Part shown: positions 23,827 through 32,212 of the stretch, in pieces
How positions within the stretch are numbered: position 1 is the stretch's first letter
Layout of the letters: the number at the start of each line of letters is the position of its first letter
Source: Desulforamulus aeronauticus DSM 10349
GTDB lineage: Bacteria; Bacillota; Desulfotomaculia; Desulfotomaculales; Desulfotomaculaceae
Reading direction: 5' to 3'
NCBI RefSeq assembly: GCF_900142375.1
Contig: NZ_FRAR01000028.1
Coordinates: forward strand, 3,282-57,618
DNA: 54,337 nt
The notes under the pieces: model-generated
What the model saw: the letters and a program-made list of their open reading frames with translations, nothing else
The model's database searches: none
What the model was told of the DNA's origin: nothing
Made by a program: the position numbers and the translations under genes

Positions 23827-24663
23827 TTAACTGTACATGGATCTCATTAAATTTTTCTTTTTGAGATCTCCCTTATTGCTGGTTTCTGTAATGGGAGAGG
23901 CTTTCCGCTGAATTTGTTTGGCCCTGTTCTCCTCAAATTGCCGTTGATGTGCTTCCACTTCCCTAACAGTTCTAATATTATTTTTGTGCCATTCCCGAAG
24001 AATACTGGAGATATACTTGATATTATGTTTCCCTCTAATGACTGCTTGCCGCAGTGCTTCTAAAATAAGTTCCATCTCATATTCATCCACCCAGGATAAA
24101 ATGTGTTCAATCTCCATGGGGGAAAGCAGCCGTCCAAACTCATTTTCGAAGGTATGACACAATTCCTTTTCTGGTGTGGTTAAAATAGTTTGATTGTGCT
24201 GTAGCTCGTTCCCGAGATGATATTCAGCGGAATTCATTTTTTCAGCAATCTCGTCTAACTGCCTTTTCTGATTAAGAGCCCAAACCTCCGAGATTTCAAA
24301 AACTAACGGTTCAAAATCATAACCCTCCATGATTGAACCGTCTTCGTCACTAAAATACTGGGTGATACCAATAACTCTTTTATCCAGTAAGCTTTTAATT
24401 TGTCGCTCAATCTGTGCCGGATCAGCTGCTAAGCAGTGAGATAACGTCTCTGCACTGGGCATTAGCTGCTCTTCGTTACGCAATCTCAACAACTGAATAA
24501 TGAGCATCATTTCAGAATCTGTAATCCCAATATCACGGTAATACTTTAAAAATAGATTTGGGATACTGGTCATGCCACTGGTAAAAATCGCCGAACCGAA
24601 AAAAACGGTCATGTTGGTAGCATCAAATTCTTTTTTTACTGCCAGTCTATTTTTGTGTCTCAT
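23827..24663 (-). CDS. DnaD domain protein (replication initiation/primosome type)
   Basis: The 278-residue protein has an N-terminal winged-helix part (TSIPNLFLKYYRDIGITDSEMMLIIQLLR ... LMPSAETLSHCLAADPAQIERQIKSLLDKRVIGI) and a C-terminal DnaB_2/DnaD domain ending in ILEALRQAVIRGKHNIKYISSILREWHKNNI. DnaD proteins remodel oriC DNA and help load the helicase. Start is ATG 24663, about 6 nt behind GGGGG; an upstream in-frame ATG at 24738 adds 25 residues across that site. The tail is Lys/Arg-rich. Confidence 0.9.
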   Translation of the reverse strand: MRHKNRLAVKKEFDATNMTVFFGSAIFTSGMTSIPNLFLKYYRDIGITDSEMMLIIQLLRLRNEEQLMPSAETLSHCLAADPAQIERQIKSLLDKRVIGITQYFSDEDGSIMEGYDFEPLVFEISEVWALNQKRQLDEIAEKMNSAEYHLGNELQHNQTILTTPEKELCHTFENEFGRLLSPMEIEHILSWVDEYEMELILEALRQAVIRGKHNIKYISSILREWHKNNIRTVREVEAHQRQFEENRAKQIQRKASPITETSNKGDLKKKNLMRSMYS

Positions 24664-24873
24664 GCCCCAACCCCCTTGTACTTCTTTCAATATTTTATGG
24701 TAAGAATGGCAGCCTTGTCCACCTTTGTTTATCGACAAAGAGGGGGAAAAACATCTAATCCCAGGCTGGCGTAGACGAAAAGGTGCCGCTAGCTGACATT
24801 CACAAAAATATAATTAACCTATGAATATCCCCTTACCAAAAGGTTATTATAAAACAAAAATGGGAGTGTTGCT

Positions 24874-25014
24874 ATGTCTTCCGAAGAAATATTACAAGAA
24901 ATTAAGTCATTGCCTCTGGAAGAACAAAGATTTATTACCAATAATCTGTTGGATCATTTATTTCTAGAGGGCGACGATGAAGATGATGCTTTCCTCAGTT
25001 TGGATATTTTTTAA
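24874..25014 (+). CDS. 46-residue acidic protein, hypothetical
   Basis: ATG at 24874 follows TGGGAG by 7 nt. The product, MSSEEILQEIKSLPLEEQRF..., has an amphipathic N-terminal helix reminiscent of addiction-module antitoxin N-termini, then an acidic tail (EGDDEDDAFLSLDIF). No toxin gene is adjacent, so that label is not supported. The stop codon TAA forms the outer end of the 35-bp inverted repeat shared with pstA. Confidence 0.6.
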   Translation: MSSEEILQEIKSLPLEEQRFITNNLLDHLFLEGDDEDDAFLSLDIF

Positions 25015-25086
25015 AGAAAAAGGGGTTACGATTAGAAGCAGTGTCAAAGTGTGACACTGCTTCTAATCGTAACCCCTTTTTCTTTA
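25012..25086. terminator. Perfect 35-bp inverted repeat, bidirectional terminator touching both stop codons
   Basis: Arms 25012-25046 and 25052-25086 match in all 35 positions around loop AAGTG. The outermost TAA of each arm is the stop codon of the flanking gene (small ORF on plus, pstA on minus). GGGG flanked by A5/T5 gives a U tract in both directions. Confidence 0.95.
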
Positions 25087-25941
25087 GGAGATTAGGTTGG
25101 AACTCATTCTCCGCATAACTCTGGTAGCTAACGTATTAATGATAAAGATTAAAATAATCAACACCGTTGCTGTAGCGTAGGCTTTTTCCATAGAGATACC
25201 CTCCATGGCCAGTATATACAAATGCACCGACATGCTGCGGGCAGGGTCCATCACTGAGGCGGGAATATTTAAGGAACTACCGGCAGTTAAGATAACTGCC
25301 GCGGTTTCGCCCACTACTCGACCGATACTTAAAATTACACCTGTAACAATGCCAGGCAGGGCACTGGGCAAGACTATCTTCCAGATGGTTTGCCATTTGG
25401 TGGCCCCCAAAGCCATGCTCCCCTCCCGATAACTGAGCGGCACGCTTTTAATGGCTTCTTCACTGGTTCTCACAATGGTGGGAAGAACCATGAAGGCTAA
25501 GGTTAAACCGCCGGACAACAGGGACCAGGAAAATCCCATAAACAACACTAAAAAGGCAAAGCCAAACAGGCCAAAGATGATCGAGGGAATTCCCGCCAGG
25601 GTTTCCGTGGCAAAGCGTATCACCTTCACCAGCGACCCCTTTTGGGTATATTCAGTAAGTTGGATAGCTGCCATAATACCAATGGGCGTGGCAATGGCCA
25701 GGGAAATAGCAATGAGATATACCGTGCTGACAATGGTGGGGAAAATACCGCCCTCTTTGCCCATCAACCTAGGTTCTTTGGTCAAAAACTCCCAGCTAAC
25801 ATGCATTAGACCATGCTGTAAAATATGAAAGATTACCGCTAGCAGTGCCCCCAGGGTGATTACCACCGAAGCCCACAGAAATACTTTGGCAACTTTTTCC
25901 TCCCAATAGACAGAGGATCTTACTTTGTCCATGCTATTCAC
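25084..25941 (-). CDS. pstA: Phosphate ABC transporter permease PstA
   Basis: One of two permeases of the high-affinity phosphate importer. The 285-residue protein has about six membrane segments and the PstA signature: GGIFPTIVSTVYLIAISLAIATPIGIMAAIQLTEY, AGIPSIIFGLFGFAFLV, and the EAA loop VPLSYREGSMALGATKWQTIWKIVLPSALPGI. It overlaps pstC by 8 nt. After pstA comes the 35-bp terminator; the ATPase gene pstB and phoU, which normally follow, are not in this window. Confidence 0.97.
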   Translation of the reverse strand: MNSMDKVRSSVYWEEKVAKVFLWASVVITLGALLAVIFHILQHGLMHVSWEFLTKEPRLMGKEGGIFPTIVSTVYLIAISLAIATPIGIMAAIQLTEYTQKGSLVKVIRFATETLAGIPSIIFGLFGFAFLVLFMGFSWSLLSGGLTLAFMVLPTIVRTSEEAIKSVPLSYREGSMALGATKWQTIWKIVLPSALPGIVTGVILSIGRVVGETAAVILTAGSSLNIPASVMDPARSMSVHLYILAMEGISMEKAYATATVLIILIFIINTLATRVMRRMSSNLIS

Positions 25942-26785
25942 CTACCCTTTTAGGCACTAAAGTCACCAGCAAATTTAAGATCATAATGATTACAAATAGT
26001 ACAATACCCGTGGCAAATAATGCTTGAGAGTGTTCTCCAGCCGCGTAACTCATTTCTATGGCGATATTACCCGTGAGGGTGCGAACCGGGTCTAGAATAC
26101 TCTCCGGTAAGACGGACACGTTACCAACCACCATAATGACGGCCATGGTTTCACCAATGGCTCGGCCCATCCCCAGCACAATGGCTGTTAGGATGCCGGA
26201 ACGAGCACTGGGTACAATTACTTTTTTAATGGTTTGCCAGTGGGTAGCACCCAGGGCCAGGGAACCTTCTTTGTAATCCTTAGGCACCGCCCGAATGGCA
26301 TCTTCAGATATATTGACAATGGTCGGCAGGATCATGATAGCTAAAACAATAGAACCGCTTAAGATACTAAAACCCCTGCCGCCAAATACTTCTCGAATAA
26401 AAGGAACTAAAATAACCAAACCATAAAAGCCATAGACCACCGAAGGAATCCCCGCCAATAACTCAATAGCCGGTTTGACCAAGCCGGTCACCTGTTTGGG
26501 TGCTATTTCAGCTAAAAAAATGGCACAGCCAACGCTCAGGGGTACTCCAATTAGGAGGGCACCTAGGGTTACCAGAAAAGAACCAACAATCATCGGTAAA
26601 AGTCCAAAATGACCTTCCAGGGGATGCCAGTCTATGCCGGTAATAAAATGAGCAAGGCCGTATTTCTGTATTACAGGCAGACCATCGGCAAAGATGAAAT
26701 AGGTGATTAGTGCCACCACAAAAATCGCAGCAACTGCACTTACTAGCAATAATTTTTCAATTATGTTTTCATGTAATTTCTTCAT
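25934..26785 (-). CDS. pstC: Phosphate ABC transporter permease PstC
   Basis: The partner permease of PstA. The 283-residue sequence has an N-terminal membrane anchor (LLLVSAVAAIFVVALITYFIF), GTLL-type stretch FGLLPMIVGSFLVTLGALLIGVPLSVGCAIFLAEIAP, AGIPSVVYGFYGLVILVPFI and the EAA loop VPKDYKEGSLALGATHWQTIKKVIVPSARSGI. Start is ATG 26785. The 90-nt gap to pstS contains a GGGTTG/CAACCC hairpin near 26815-26832 that could lower downstream expression relative to the binding protein. Confidence 0.97.
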   Translation of the reverse strand: MKKLHENIIEKLLLVSAVAAIFVVALITYFIFADGLPVIQKYGLAHFITGIDWHPLEGHFGLLPMIVGSFLVTLGALLIGVPLSVGCAIFLAEIAPKQVTGLVKPAIELLAGIPSVVYGFYGLVILVPFIREVFGGRGFSILSGSIVLAIMILPTIVNISEDAIRAVPKDYKEGSLALGATHWQTIKKVIVPSARSGILTAIVLGMGRAIGETMAVIMVVGNVSVLPESILDPVRTLTGNIAIEMSYAAGEHSQALFATGIVLFVIIMILNLLVTLVPKRVGE

Positions 26786-26874
26786 GTGTCTCTACCTCTC
26801 ATAAAACAGGGATAGAGGGTTGATATGCAACCCCCTTACCCGCTCATTTTGTCTTATCTAGCACCCAGGGTTCC

Positions 26875-27729
26875 TTACTTAGTAGAGATAAAATGAGATT
26901 CAACAACGATTTTTTGACCTTCTTCACCCATGACAAAGTCAATATAAGCCTTAGTAGCTTCGTTCATGTCACCTTTTGTTAGGTACAGGAAGGGACGAGA
27001 AATTTTAAAGGAGTTATTCTTTACGTTATCGGTAGTAGGCTCTACACCATCTATTTTGACACCTTTTACAGCATTGTCCAAGGAACCTAGGGAGATGTAA
27101 CCAACGCCATTTTTATCCCCGGCTACTGTCGTTTTTACAGACCCGGTAGAGGGCTGGGTGATTGCTTTATTAAACATTTTAGCGTCCTTTAAAACAATTT
27201 CTTCAAAGGCACCACGGGTACCGGAACCCTCTTCACGGGTTACTACGTTAATGGCAGCATCTTCACCGCCTACTTCTTTCCAATTCTTAATCTCACCAGA
27301 GAAAATTTTCTTAGCTTGATCCAATGTTAATTCTGCCACTTCGTTCTTCGGGTTTACTACAATGGCAATACCATCAAGAGCAATTTTGTGTTCAGTTAGA
27401 CCTATTCCCTTTTCAGATTCGTTGATCTCCCGGGAAGAAGCACCAATTTGAGCAGCTCCTTCGTTGGCAGCCTTTACACCGGCAGAGGAACCGCCGCCTT
27501 GGACATTAACAGTTACGCCAGTGTTCTTAGCCATAAATGCTTTTGCTAATTCTTCAGATAAAGGTTGTACAGAAGTGGACCCAGCAATCGTAACAGAACC
27601 GGACAAACCTGCATTTTCACTGTTAGCATCCTTAGGAGTTTCTTCTTTCTTTCCACAACCAGAGAAGACAATCACTGCTGTTAAAATAAGAGCAAAAACC
27701 AACATTACCTTTTTACTGTTCTTAAACAT
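26875..27729 (-). CDS. pstS: Phosphate-binding lipoprotein PstS
   Basis: The 284-residue protein carries a lipoprotein signal (KKVMLVFALILTAVIVFSGCG, Cys in the lipobox) and the phosphate-binding loops GSTSVQPLSEELAKAF, QGGGSSAGVKAANEGAAQIGASSREI, VTREEGSGTRGAFEEI and GDKNGVGYISLGSLDNAVKG. It delivers phosphate to PstCA at the outer membrane face. Start is ATG 27729 behind GGGGGA. A tandem PhoP box lies 75-145 bp upstream, indicating induction by phosphate starvation. Confidence 0.97.
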   Translation of the reverse strand: MFKNSKKVMLVFALILTAVIVFSGCGKKEETPKDANSENAGLSGSVTIAGSTSVQPLSEELAKAFMAKNTGVTVNVQGGGSSAGVKAANEGAAQIGASSREINESEKGIGLTEHKIALDGIAIVVNPKNEVAELTLDQAKKIFSGEIKNWKEVGGEDAAINVVTREEGSGTRGAFEEIVLKDAKMFNKAITQPSTGSVKTTVAGDKNGVGYISLGSLDNAVKGVKIDGVEPTTDNVKNNSFKISRPFLYLTKGDMNEATKAYIDFVMGEEGQKIVVESHFISTK

Positions 27730-27802
27730 GATATTCCCCCTAGTATTTTTTACTTTTAAAGCACATTTAAAATCAGTTTCTGTCTAACCTCCTTAGCCAT
27801 TG

Positions 27803-27874
27803 TATAAAGAATTTGTTAATAAACAGGTTGTTTCCAGTAAAAGTTCAGTTAAACAGATGTTAAGATTTTATTAA
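27803..27874 (-). promoter_or_regulatory. PhoP box with 11-bp spaced TTAACA-like repeats upstream of pstS
   Basis: On the minus strand TTAATA, TTAACA, TTAACT and TTTACT start at 27874, 27863, 27852 and 27841, exactly 11 bp apart. After one missed turn, TTAACA (27819) and TTTATA (27808) continue the same phase. This is the Bacillus PhoP direct-repeat pattern. A -10-like TATACAAT is at 27806-27799. Confidence 0.85.
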
Positions 27875-27993
27875 GAGAAAACGCTTTCCATCGCTTCATT
27901 TGAAAAAACAAATTGTTACCGGAAAAGAAAATGTTTTGCCCTTTTGTCCCTGTTGTTTTTGAGTAGTTTTTCCTATAATTAAAATTACAGTAC

Positions 27994-28085
27994 TTAGAAA
28001 AACTTGGCTTTCGCGATACCAGTGGAGATTTAGTTTGCCCCTTGGCAAAGCGGGAAACTCTTACACTTGCTAACTTGTCAAAAAA
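27994..28085. repeat. Intergenic repeat element, copy B (see 3984-4084)
   Basis: Shares with copy A the ordered blocks TTAGAAAAACT, GCTT-CGC-A, CC-GTGGA, TTAGTTTGCCC, CGG-AA, TTA-ACTT and CAAAAAA. It lies 83 bp before the DegS-like kinase gene and 265 bp upstream of pstS on the other strand. The 11-bp outer stem of copy A is not fully kept here. Confidence 0.6.
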
Positions 28086-28167
28086 TCTCAGTCTACATCT
28101 GGAAGGAAATTTAGTGATACCAACGAATACCCGAAATACAAGAAAATTTGAAATGGCAGGTTAATCT

Positions 28168-29325
28168 ATGGAACTTGACATTAAGGCATTGGACAAAATT
28201 ATTAAAGAAACCCTTTCCGCAATTGAAAAAAGTAAACAACAAATCTACCAGATTGCGGAATCCGCGCGTTCAGAGCACGAAAGACTGGAAGATGAAATTA
28301 GGCAGTTGAAGACAGAAATCACTACCATTATTAGTCAGGTAACTCATCTGGAAATTGAAGAACGCAAAGCCCGCTTGAGGCTGATGGAGGTTAGTAGAGA
28401 TTTTCATCGTTTCTCTGAGGCAGACATAAAAACTGCCTATGAAAATGCTCAGGCAGCTCAATTAAAATTAGTAATGCTGCGGGAAAAGGAGAAAACACTT
28501 CGCTTCAAACGGGATCATGCTCAGATAATTTTAAAGCGAATGCACGATACCGCAAGCAAAGCAGAAAAGCTGGTCTCCCAGGTGGGTGTCGCTATGCAAT
28601 TCCTGAGCAATGATTTATCGAACTTAAGTGAAAAGCTGGGTAATCTGCATGATATGCAGCAATTAGGTATCTCCATTATCCGAGCCCAAGAGGAAGAACG
28701 TAAGCGTGTAGCCCGGGAAATCCATGATGGCCCTGCCCAATCCATGGCCAATATTGTTATGCGCGCTGAATTTTGTCTTAAGCTTTTAGAATTAAACCCC
28801 AGTATGGTCAGTGATGAATTAATGTCACTGCAACAGTTGGTCCGCCACAGTCTGCAGGATGTGCGTAAAATTATTTTTGATCTAAGGCCCATGGTGCTGG
28901 ATGATTTGGGTCTGGTACCAGCCATTAAACGTTATTTAGATGATTATAAAACGCAAAATGATACCGTCGTAGAATTCGCCTTTTGGGGAAAAGAAACTCG
29001 CTTTGAAACATCTTTAGAGGTGGCTGCTTTTAGAATTATTCAAGAAGCGTTAACAAATATAAAAAAACATGCCAAAGCACAATATGTTTTTATTAAAATG
29101 GAGCTTATACCGAAAAGAATCAACGTATATATAAAAGATGATGGTTGTGGTTTTGCCATGGACAAACTAACACCTGGAGGTGACGGTGGCGGCTATGGCT
29201 TAATGGGTATGCGGGAGCGTATACAGCTTTTAAATGGTGGGGTTAACATACATTCATCTCCCGGTAAAGGAACCGAAATCTCTTTCTGGTTACCAATCGG
29301 AGAATATAACATCTGGGAGGTGTAA
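28168..29325 (+). CDS. degS: DegS-like cytoplasmic sensor histidine kinase (HisKA_3)
   Basis: The 385-residue protein has no membrane segment. Residues 1-165 form a long coiled coil of the DegS sensor type; then comes the HisKA_3 dimerisation helix with the phospho-acceptor His in AREIHDGPAQSMAN, followed by FDLRPMVLDDLGLVPAIKRYL and an HATPase domain with FRIIQEALTNIKKHAKA, IKDDGCGF and GGGYGLMGMRERIQLL. Start is ATG 28168. The response regulator follows after 3 bp. In Bacillus DegS/DegU governs exoenzymes and motility; the regulon here is unknown. Confidence 0.88.
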   Translation: MELDIKALDKIIKETLSAIEKSKQQIYQIAESARSEHERLEDEIRQLKTEITTIISQVTHLEIEERKARLRLMEVSRDFHRFSEADIKTAYENAQAAQLKLVMLREKEKTLRFKRDHAQIILKRMHDTASKAEKLVSQVGVAMQFLSNDLSNLSEKLGNLHDMQQLGISIIRAQEEERKRVAREIHDGPAQSMANIVMRAEFCLKLLELNPSMVSDELMSLQQLVRHSLQDVRKIIFDLRPMVLDDLGLVPAIKRYLDDYKTQNDTVVEFAFWGKETRFETSLEVAAFRIIQEALTNIKKHAKAQYVFIKMELIPKRINVYIKDDGCGFAMDKLTPGGDGGGYGLMGMRERIQLLNGGVNIHSSPGKGTEISFWLPIGEYNIWEV

Positions 29326-29328
29326 TAA

Positions 29329-29982
29329 ATGTCTGAGACAATTAATCTGCTCATTGTAGACGATCATCCCCTTATACGAGAGGGTTTACGGAAAATATTA
29401 TCCTTTGAACCACAAATTCATGTGCTAGGAGAGGTTGCCAATGGCGCACTGGCTGTGGAATTTTGCAGTCAGAATGCCGTTGATATCGTATTACTGGATA
29501 TCAATATGCCAGTTATGAACGGTATTGAAGCCTGTCGTAAAATTAAGGAACTAAAACCTGGACTTGGCATCATTGCCTTAACCATTCATGATCAGGACGA
29601 ATATTTATTTGAACTTATCAAGTACGGTATTTCTGGTTACGTATTAAAGGATGTGCATCCCCATCAACTCATAAAAACCATTCTTGGCGTAGCCCGTGGT
29701 GAATCCTTTATCCCCCCAGCCCTCACTGCCCGAGTTTTAGCCGAGTTTAGCCGTCTTACATCCGGTGATCAAGATAAAAAACATCAGATGCTGACGGAGC
29801 GGGAAATTGATGTTTTAAAGCAAGTCGCCACAGGCCAAAGCAATAAAGATATCGCCAAAGCACTCTACATAAGTGAAAAAACGGTTAAAAATCACCTTAC
29901 TAATATTTTCCAAAAAATTGGGGTTGCCGACCGAACCCAAGCTGCTTTGTATGCAATTAGGGAAAAATTGGTAGATATCTAA
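29329..29982 (+). CDS. degU: NarL/FixJ-type response regulator (DegU-like)
   Basis: The 217-residue protein has a receiver domain (INLLIVDDHPLIREGLRKIL, phospho-acceptor Asp in VLLDINMPVMNG, Thr in IIALTIHD, Lys in YVLKDV) and a LuxR-type helix-turn-helix (LTEREIDVLKQVATGQSNKD, IAKALYISEKTVKNHLTNIF). It is the partner of the kinase just upstream and is translated from a closely spaced GGAGGTG site. Gene order and domain type match DegSU, but other NarL-type pairs remain possible. Confidence 0.92.
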   Translation: MSETINLLIVDDHPLIREGLRKILSFEPQIHVLGEVANGALAVEFCSQNAVDIVLLDINMPVMNGIEACRKIKELKPGLGIIALTIHDQDEYLFELIKYGISGYVLKDVHPHQLIKTILGVARGESFIPPALTARVLAEFSRLTSGDQDKKHQMLTEREIDVLKQVATGQSNKDIAKALYISEKTVKNHLTNIFQKIGVADRTQAALYAIREKLVDI

Positions 29983-30075
29983 CACTCTGAGTAAAAACAC
30001 AGGGGCACTTAATAGGTTTATCAAACAGGTTTCATGTGATCTTAGGTAAATTTGTTACACCTGGAGTAACAAAAA

Positions 30076-30120
30076 AAGCAGGTGCCTTCCCAACCTACTA
30101 GGTTTAAGGCTACCTGCTCT
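30076..30120. terminator. Hairpin between the DegU-like gene and the convergent phosphatase-like gene
   Basis: AGCAGGT-CCTT pairs with AAGG-ACCTGCT around a 17-nt loop; A-rich before and CTTTGTT after, so it can work in both directions. Confidence 0.7.
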
Positions 30121-30142
30121 TTGTTATTTCGTTTGCTTTTTG

Positions 30143-31306
30143 CTAAAACATAAGAAATCTTTTTCGCAACAGCCGATACATAATAAAATAACCTAATCCA
30201 AAAAACCCTAATGCCACAAAGGCAATTAGATGGTAGATAGTAATCCTGTTTTTAAAACCGTCTATTTTCTTATCCCTTATCTCAATCTGTCTTTGAATAT
30301 CTTCCTTCTCACGGGCCACCATTTCCTGCTGTTGCTTCACTTCTAATTTTTCTTCCTGGAGACGGGTCATTTCATGCAGTAAGTGAGCATTAGCCTCGCT
30401 TAAATCCTTAACCCTTTCAAGTAGTAAATATTCCTTAGATTGTCCACCGATTTCTTTAAAAGAGTTCCATAGCACCAAACCATCCACTTCACCTAACTTA
30501 ACACCATTTAAATACCCAATGGTCGGTGCAATATCACAAATACCAATCGGCGGCATTTGGTTATTTTCTTCAAAAGGCAGACCTTTAATGATCAGCGGTG
30601 GCGCACCTAAAGTTCCGGTAATAATAATCATGCTGTTGTCAAAAATGTTTTCATCATGAAGTTTTTTTAATAAACGACCTACCTGAGAGTCCGTATTTGT
30701 AACTGCCATCTTATATTCATTGCTCTTTACACCGTGTTTTTTTAGATCTTCCCGTAGTTGTGGCATCACGATAACATTAAAGTAAGACGGTCCCTGGTTC
30801 CATTCATTCAGTAAGTTGGTAATGACCAGTTCATCTTTACCATTAAAGGGACCGCTGCAACTATATCCGTCCTTAGACTGTATTTTCTTTAATTCTCCCT
30901 CAGCACCAAAGAATGCTGTCTTAATTTGCTTTTCTTCCATTAACGTTTGTATTGTTTTTCCCTCAAACTTGTCTCCCTTTTGCAGGAACTTATGCCTTTG
31001 GGGTTGCATTCCTGTTAAAACCGAGGTAACTGTTGCCTGTGCCGTATCCGGAAATACAGAATTCACCTGATTGCAGCGAATACCCGTATTGGCAATTCCA
31101 TTAATATTGGGAGCAGAAGTCTTCTGCAATGTTTCTGCTTGTAGACCATCAATTACGATAAGAAATATTTTGCTGGTAACCTTTGGCACCTCTTCTTTCG
31201 GTTGCTGCATAGCATCCGGTGCCGCTACAGCTAGAGACGTAGTCGTTAAACTTATTAGAATAATTATCAAACAACAAAATAGCTTCTTACGTAAATACAT
31301 TGACAT
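30143..31306 (-). CDS. Membrane-anchored alkaline phosphatase-fold protein with C-terminal coiled coil
   Basis: A signal peptide (KKLFCCLIIILISLTTTSLAVA) is followed by a type I phosphodiesterase/alkaline phosphatase-like domain: FLIVIDGLQAETL, APNINGIANTGI, VFPDTAQATVTSVLTG and ICDIAPTIGYLNGV. Residues ~300-350 form a charged coiled coil, and residues ~358-380 one membrane segment (IYHLIAFVALGFFGLGYFIMY) with a basic tail. The usual metal-binding SDHG motif is absent: the equivalent position reads TGTLGAPPL, so catalysis may be lost. Start at ATG 31306 is 8 nt behind GGGGGG; ATG 31312 is closer. Confidence 0.75.
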   Translation of the reverse strand: MSMYLRKKLFCCLIIILISLTTTSLAVAAPDAMQQPKEEVPKVTSKIFLIVIDGLQAETLQKTSAPNINGIANTGIRCNQVNSVFPDTAQATVTSVLTGMQPQRHKFLQKGDKFEGKTIQTLMEEKQIKTAFFGAEGELKKIQSKDGYSCSGPFNGKDELVITNLLNEWNQGPSYFNVIVMPQLREDLKKHGVKSNEYKMAVTNTDSQVGRLLKKLHDENIFDNSMIIITGTLGAPPLIIKGLPFEENNQMPPIGICDIAPTIGYLNGVKLGEVDGLVLWNSFKEIGGQSKEYLLLERVKDLSEANAHLLHEMTRLQEEKLEVKQQQEMVAREKEDIQRQIEIRDKKIDGFKNRITIYHLIAFVALGFFGLGYFIMYRLLRKRFLMF

Positions 31307-31312
31307 TAGCAT

Positions 31313-31586
31313 AACCCCCCTTTGGGTGGCATTTTATTATCATGTATATAAAGGCTTTGTCCATTTTATGACCATAATTTTCCTCTTTTTCATGACATTG
31401 TTGGTTTCTTCCAAATCACGGTATAGGATTGCTTAGGTTAGTCAAAAATACTAATACTCCGCTTTGGTGAGTTTTATCTCTCCCCGTCCAGCAAATAGCT
31501 GGACTTTTTTTGTTCAAATAACGACTAAATAGCTATTGCCAATAGCCGATTAATTTGTTACAATAGCTTTTGTCAACAAGACGAAT
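31313..31586 (+). other. Intergenic region with a plus-strand terminator and possible small RNA
   Basis: No gene is supported. GTCCAGC / GCTGGAC (31486-31504) followed by T7 is a strong plus-strand intrinsic terminator with no upstream plus-strand gene. A weak promoter (TTGTTG near 31399, TATAGG near 31423) could give a transcript of about 80 nt ending there. The tRNA-Pro promoter follows. Confidence 0.4.
31536..31564 (+). promoter_or_regulatory. Promoter of tRNA-Pro(TGG)
   Basis: TTGCCA (31536-31541), 17-bp spacer, TACAAT (31559-31564). Confidence 0.7.
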
Positions 31587-31663
31587 CGGGGTGTAGCGCA
31601 GCTTGGTAGCGCACCTGCCTTGGGAGCAGGGGGTCGCACGTTCGAATCGTGTCACCCCGACCA
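31587..31663 (+). tRNA. tRNA-Pro(TGG)
   Basis: 77 nt; acceptor CGGGGTG/CACCCCG, anticodon stem CCTGC/GCAGG with loop CTTGGGA (anticodon TGG), T loop TTCGAAT, encoded CCA. The accessory region starts right after it. A 15-bp hairpin without T tract follows at 31675-31708. Confidence 0.96.
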
Positions 31664-31674
31664 TTTTTTGTCTG

Positions 31675-31708
31675 AGAACCCTTGAAAACTAATGTTTTCA
31701 AGGGTTCT
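31675..31708 (+). terminator. 15-bp hairpin after tRNA-Pro(TGG)
   Basis: AGAACCCTTGAAAAC / GTTTTCAAGGGTTCT around TAAT; the T5-6 run precedes rather than follows the stem (31663-31669), so it may act with it as terminator or processing signal. Confidence 0.55.
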
Positions 31709-31803
31709 TGGCGTTTTGCGTAAGAAAAACTGGCGCAAAACCGGTAAAAGCAAGCGGCCTTTCAAAAACAATAAAAAACAGGGATATCACCCCTGTATAG
31801 CCG

Positions 31804-32007
31804 CTACCAGCTTCCGCTTCCTACCATCTTGATCGCTCTTCTCAAGTTGTACGCAAGGAACCTAAGCCCCAGTTCAGCTGTGGCTTTCTCCTTTCCCCGG
31901 CACAGCAGGTAATGCGCCCCGCCGTACCACATGAGCGGGCAGATGAAAACCATGCTGGCTCGTTTCCAATCCTCTGTTCCCCCTCCGACTAGGGCTTTCC
32001 GTGCCAT
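31804..32007 (-). pseudogene. Transposase remnant, C-terminal end of a DDE (IS1182/IS5-type) enzyme
   Basis: The 67-codon frame ends with YLLCRGKEKATAELGLRFLAYNLRRAIKM, the usual C-terminal block of IS1182/IS5-type transposases (LRG-x-EK-x-AE-x-x-L-x-x-LAYN-x-x-R). The DDE core is missing and no matching 5' part is found upstream. A minus-strand terminator-like hairpin (ACAGGG/CCCTGT, then T6) at 31775-31799 probably belonged to the element. Not functional. Confidence 0.75.
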
Positions 32008-32212
32008 AAAGCCAGCGTAGCATGTGGACGATTCTTATTATATAGAACCTATGTAATTATGGAAGTTGGTACGATAAATCTCTTCTTCTTTATCGAATTT
32101 TGTCGTAACTGTTAGTTTTTACAGATTATTCTTGCTTTTTTCAGATTACTTTCTTAAAATCAGGGTAATGAATGAGCGGATATAAATTCAATTCTATGGA
32201 GGATTTGGGAAT

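Noticed and set aside
24874-25014. Antitoxin of a toxin-antitoxin pair
   Set aside because: N-terminal helix is reminiscent, but no toxin gene is adjacent and a terminator follows immediately.
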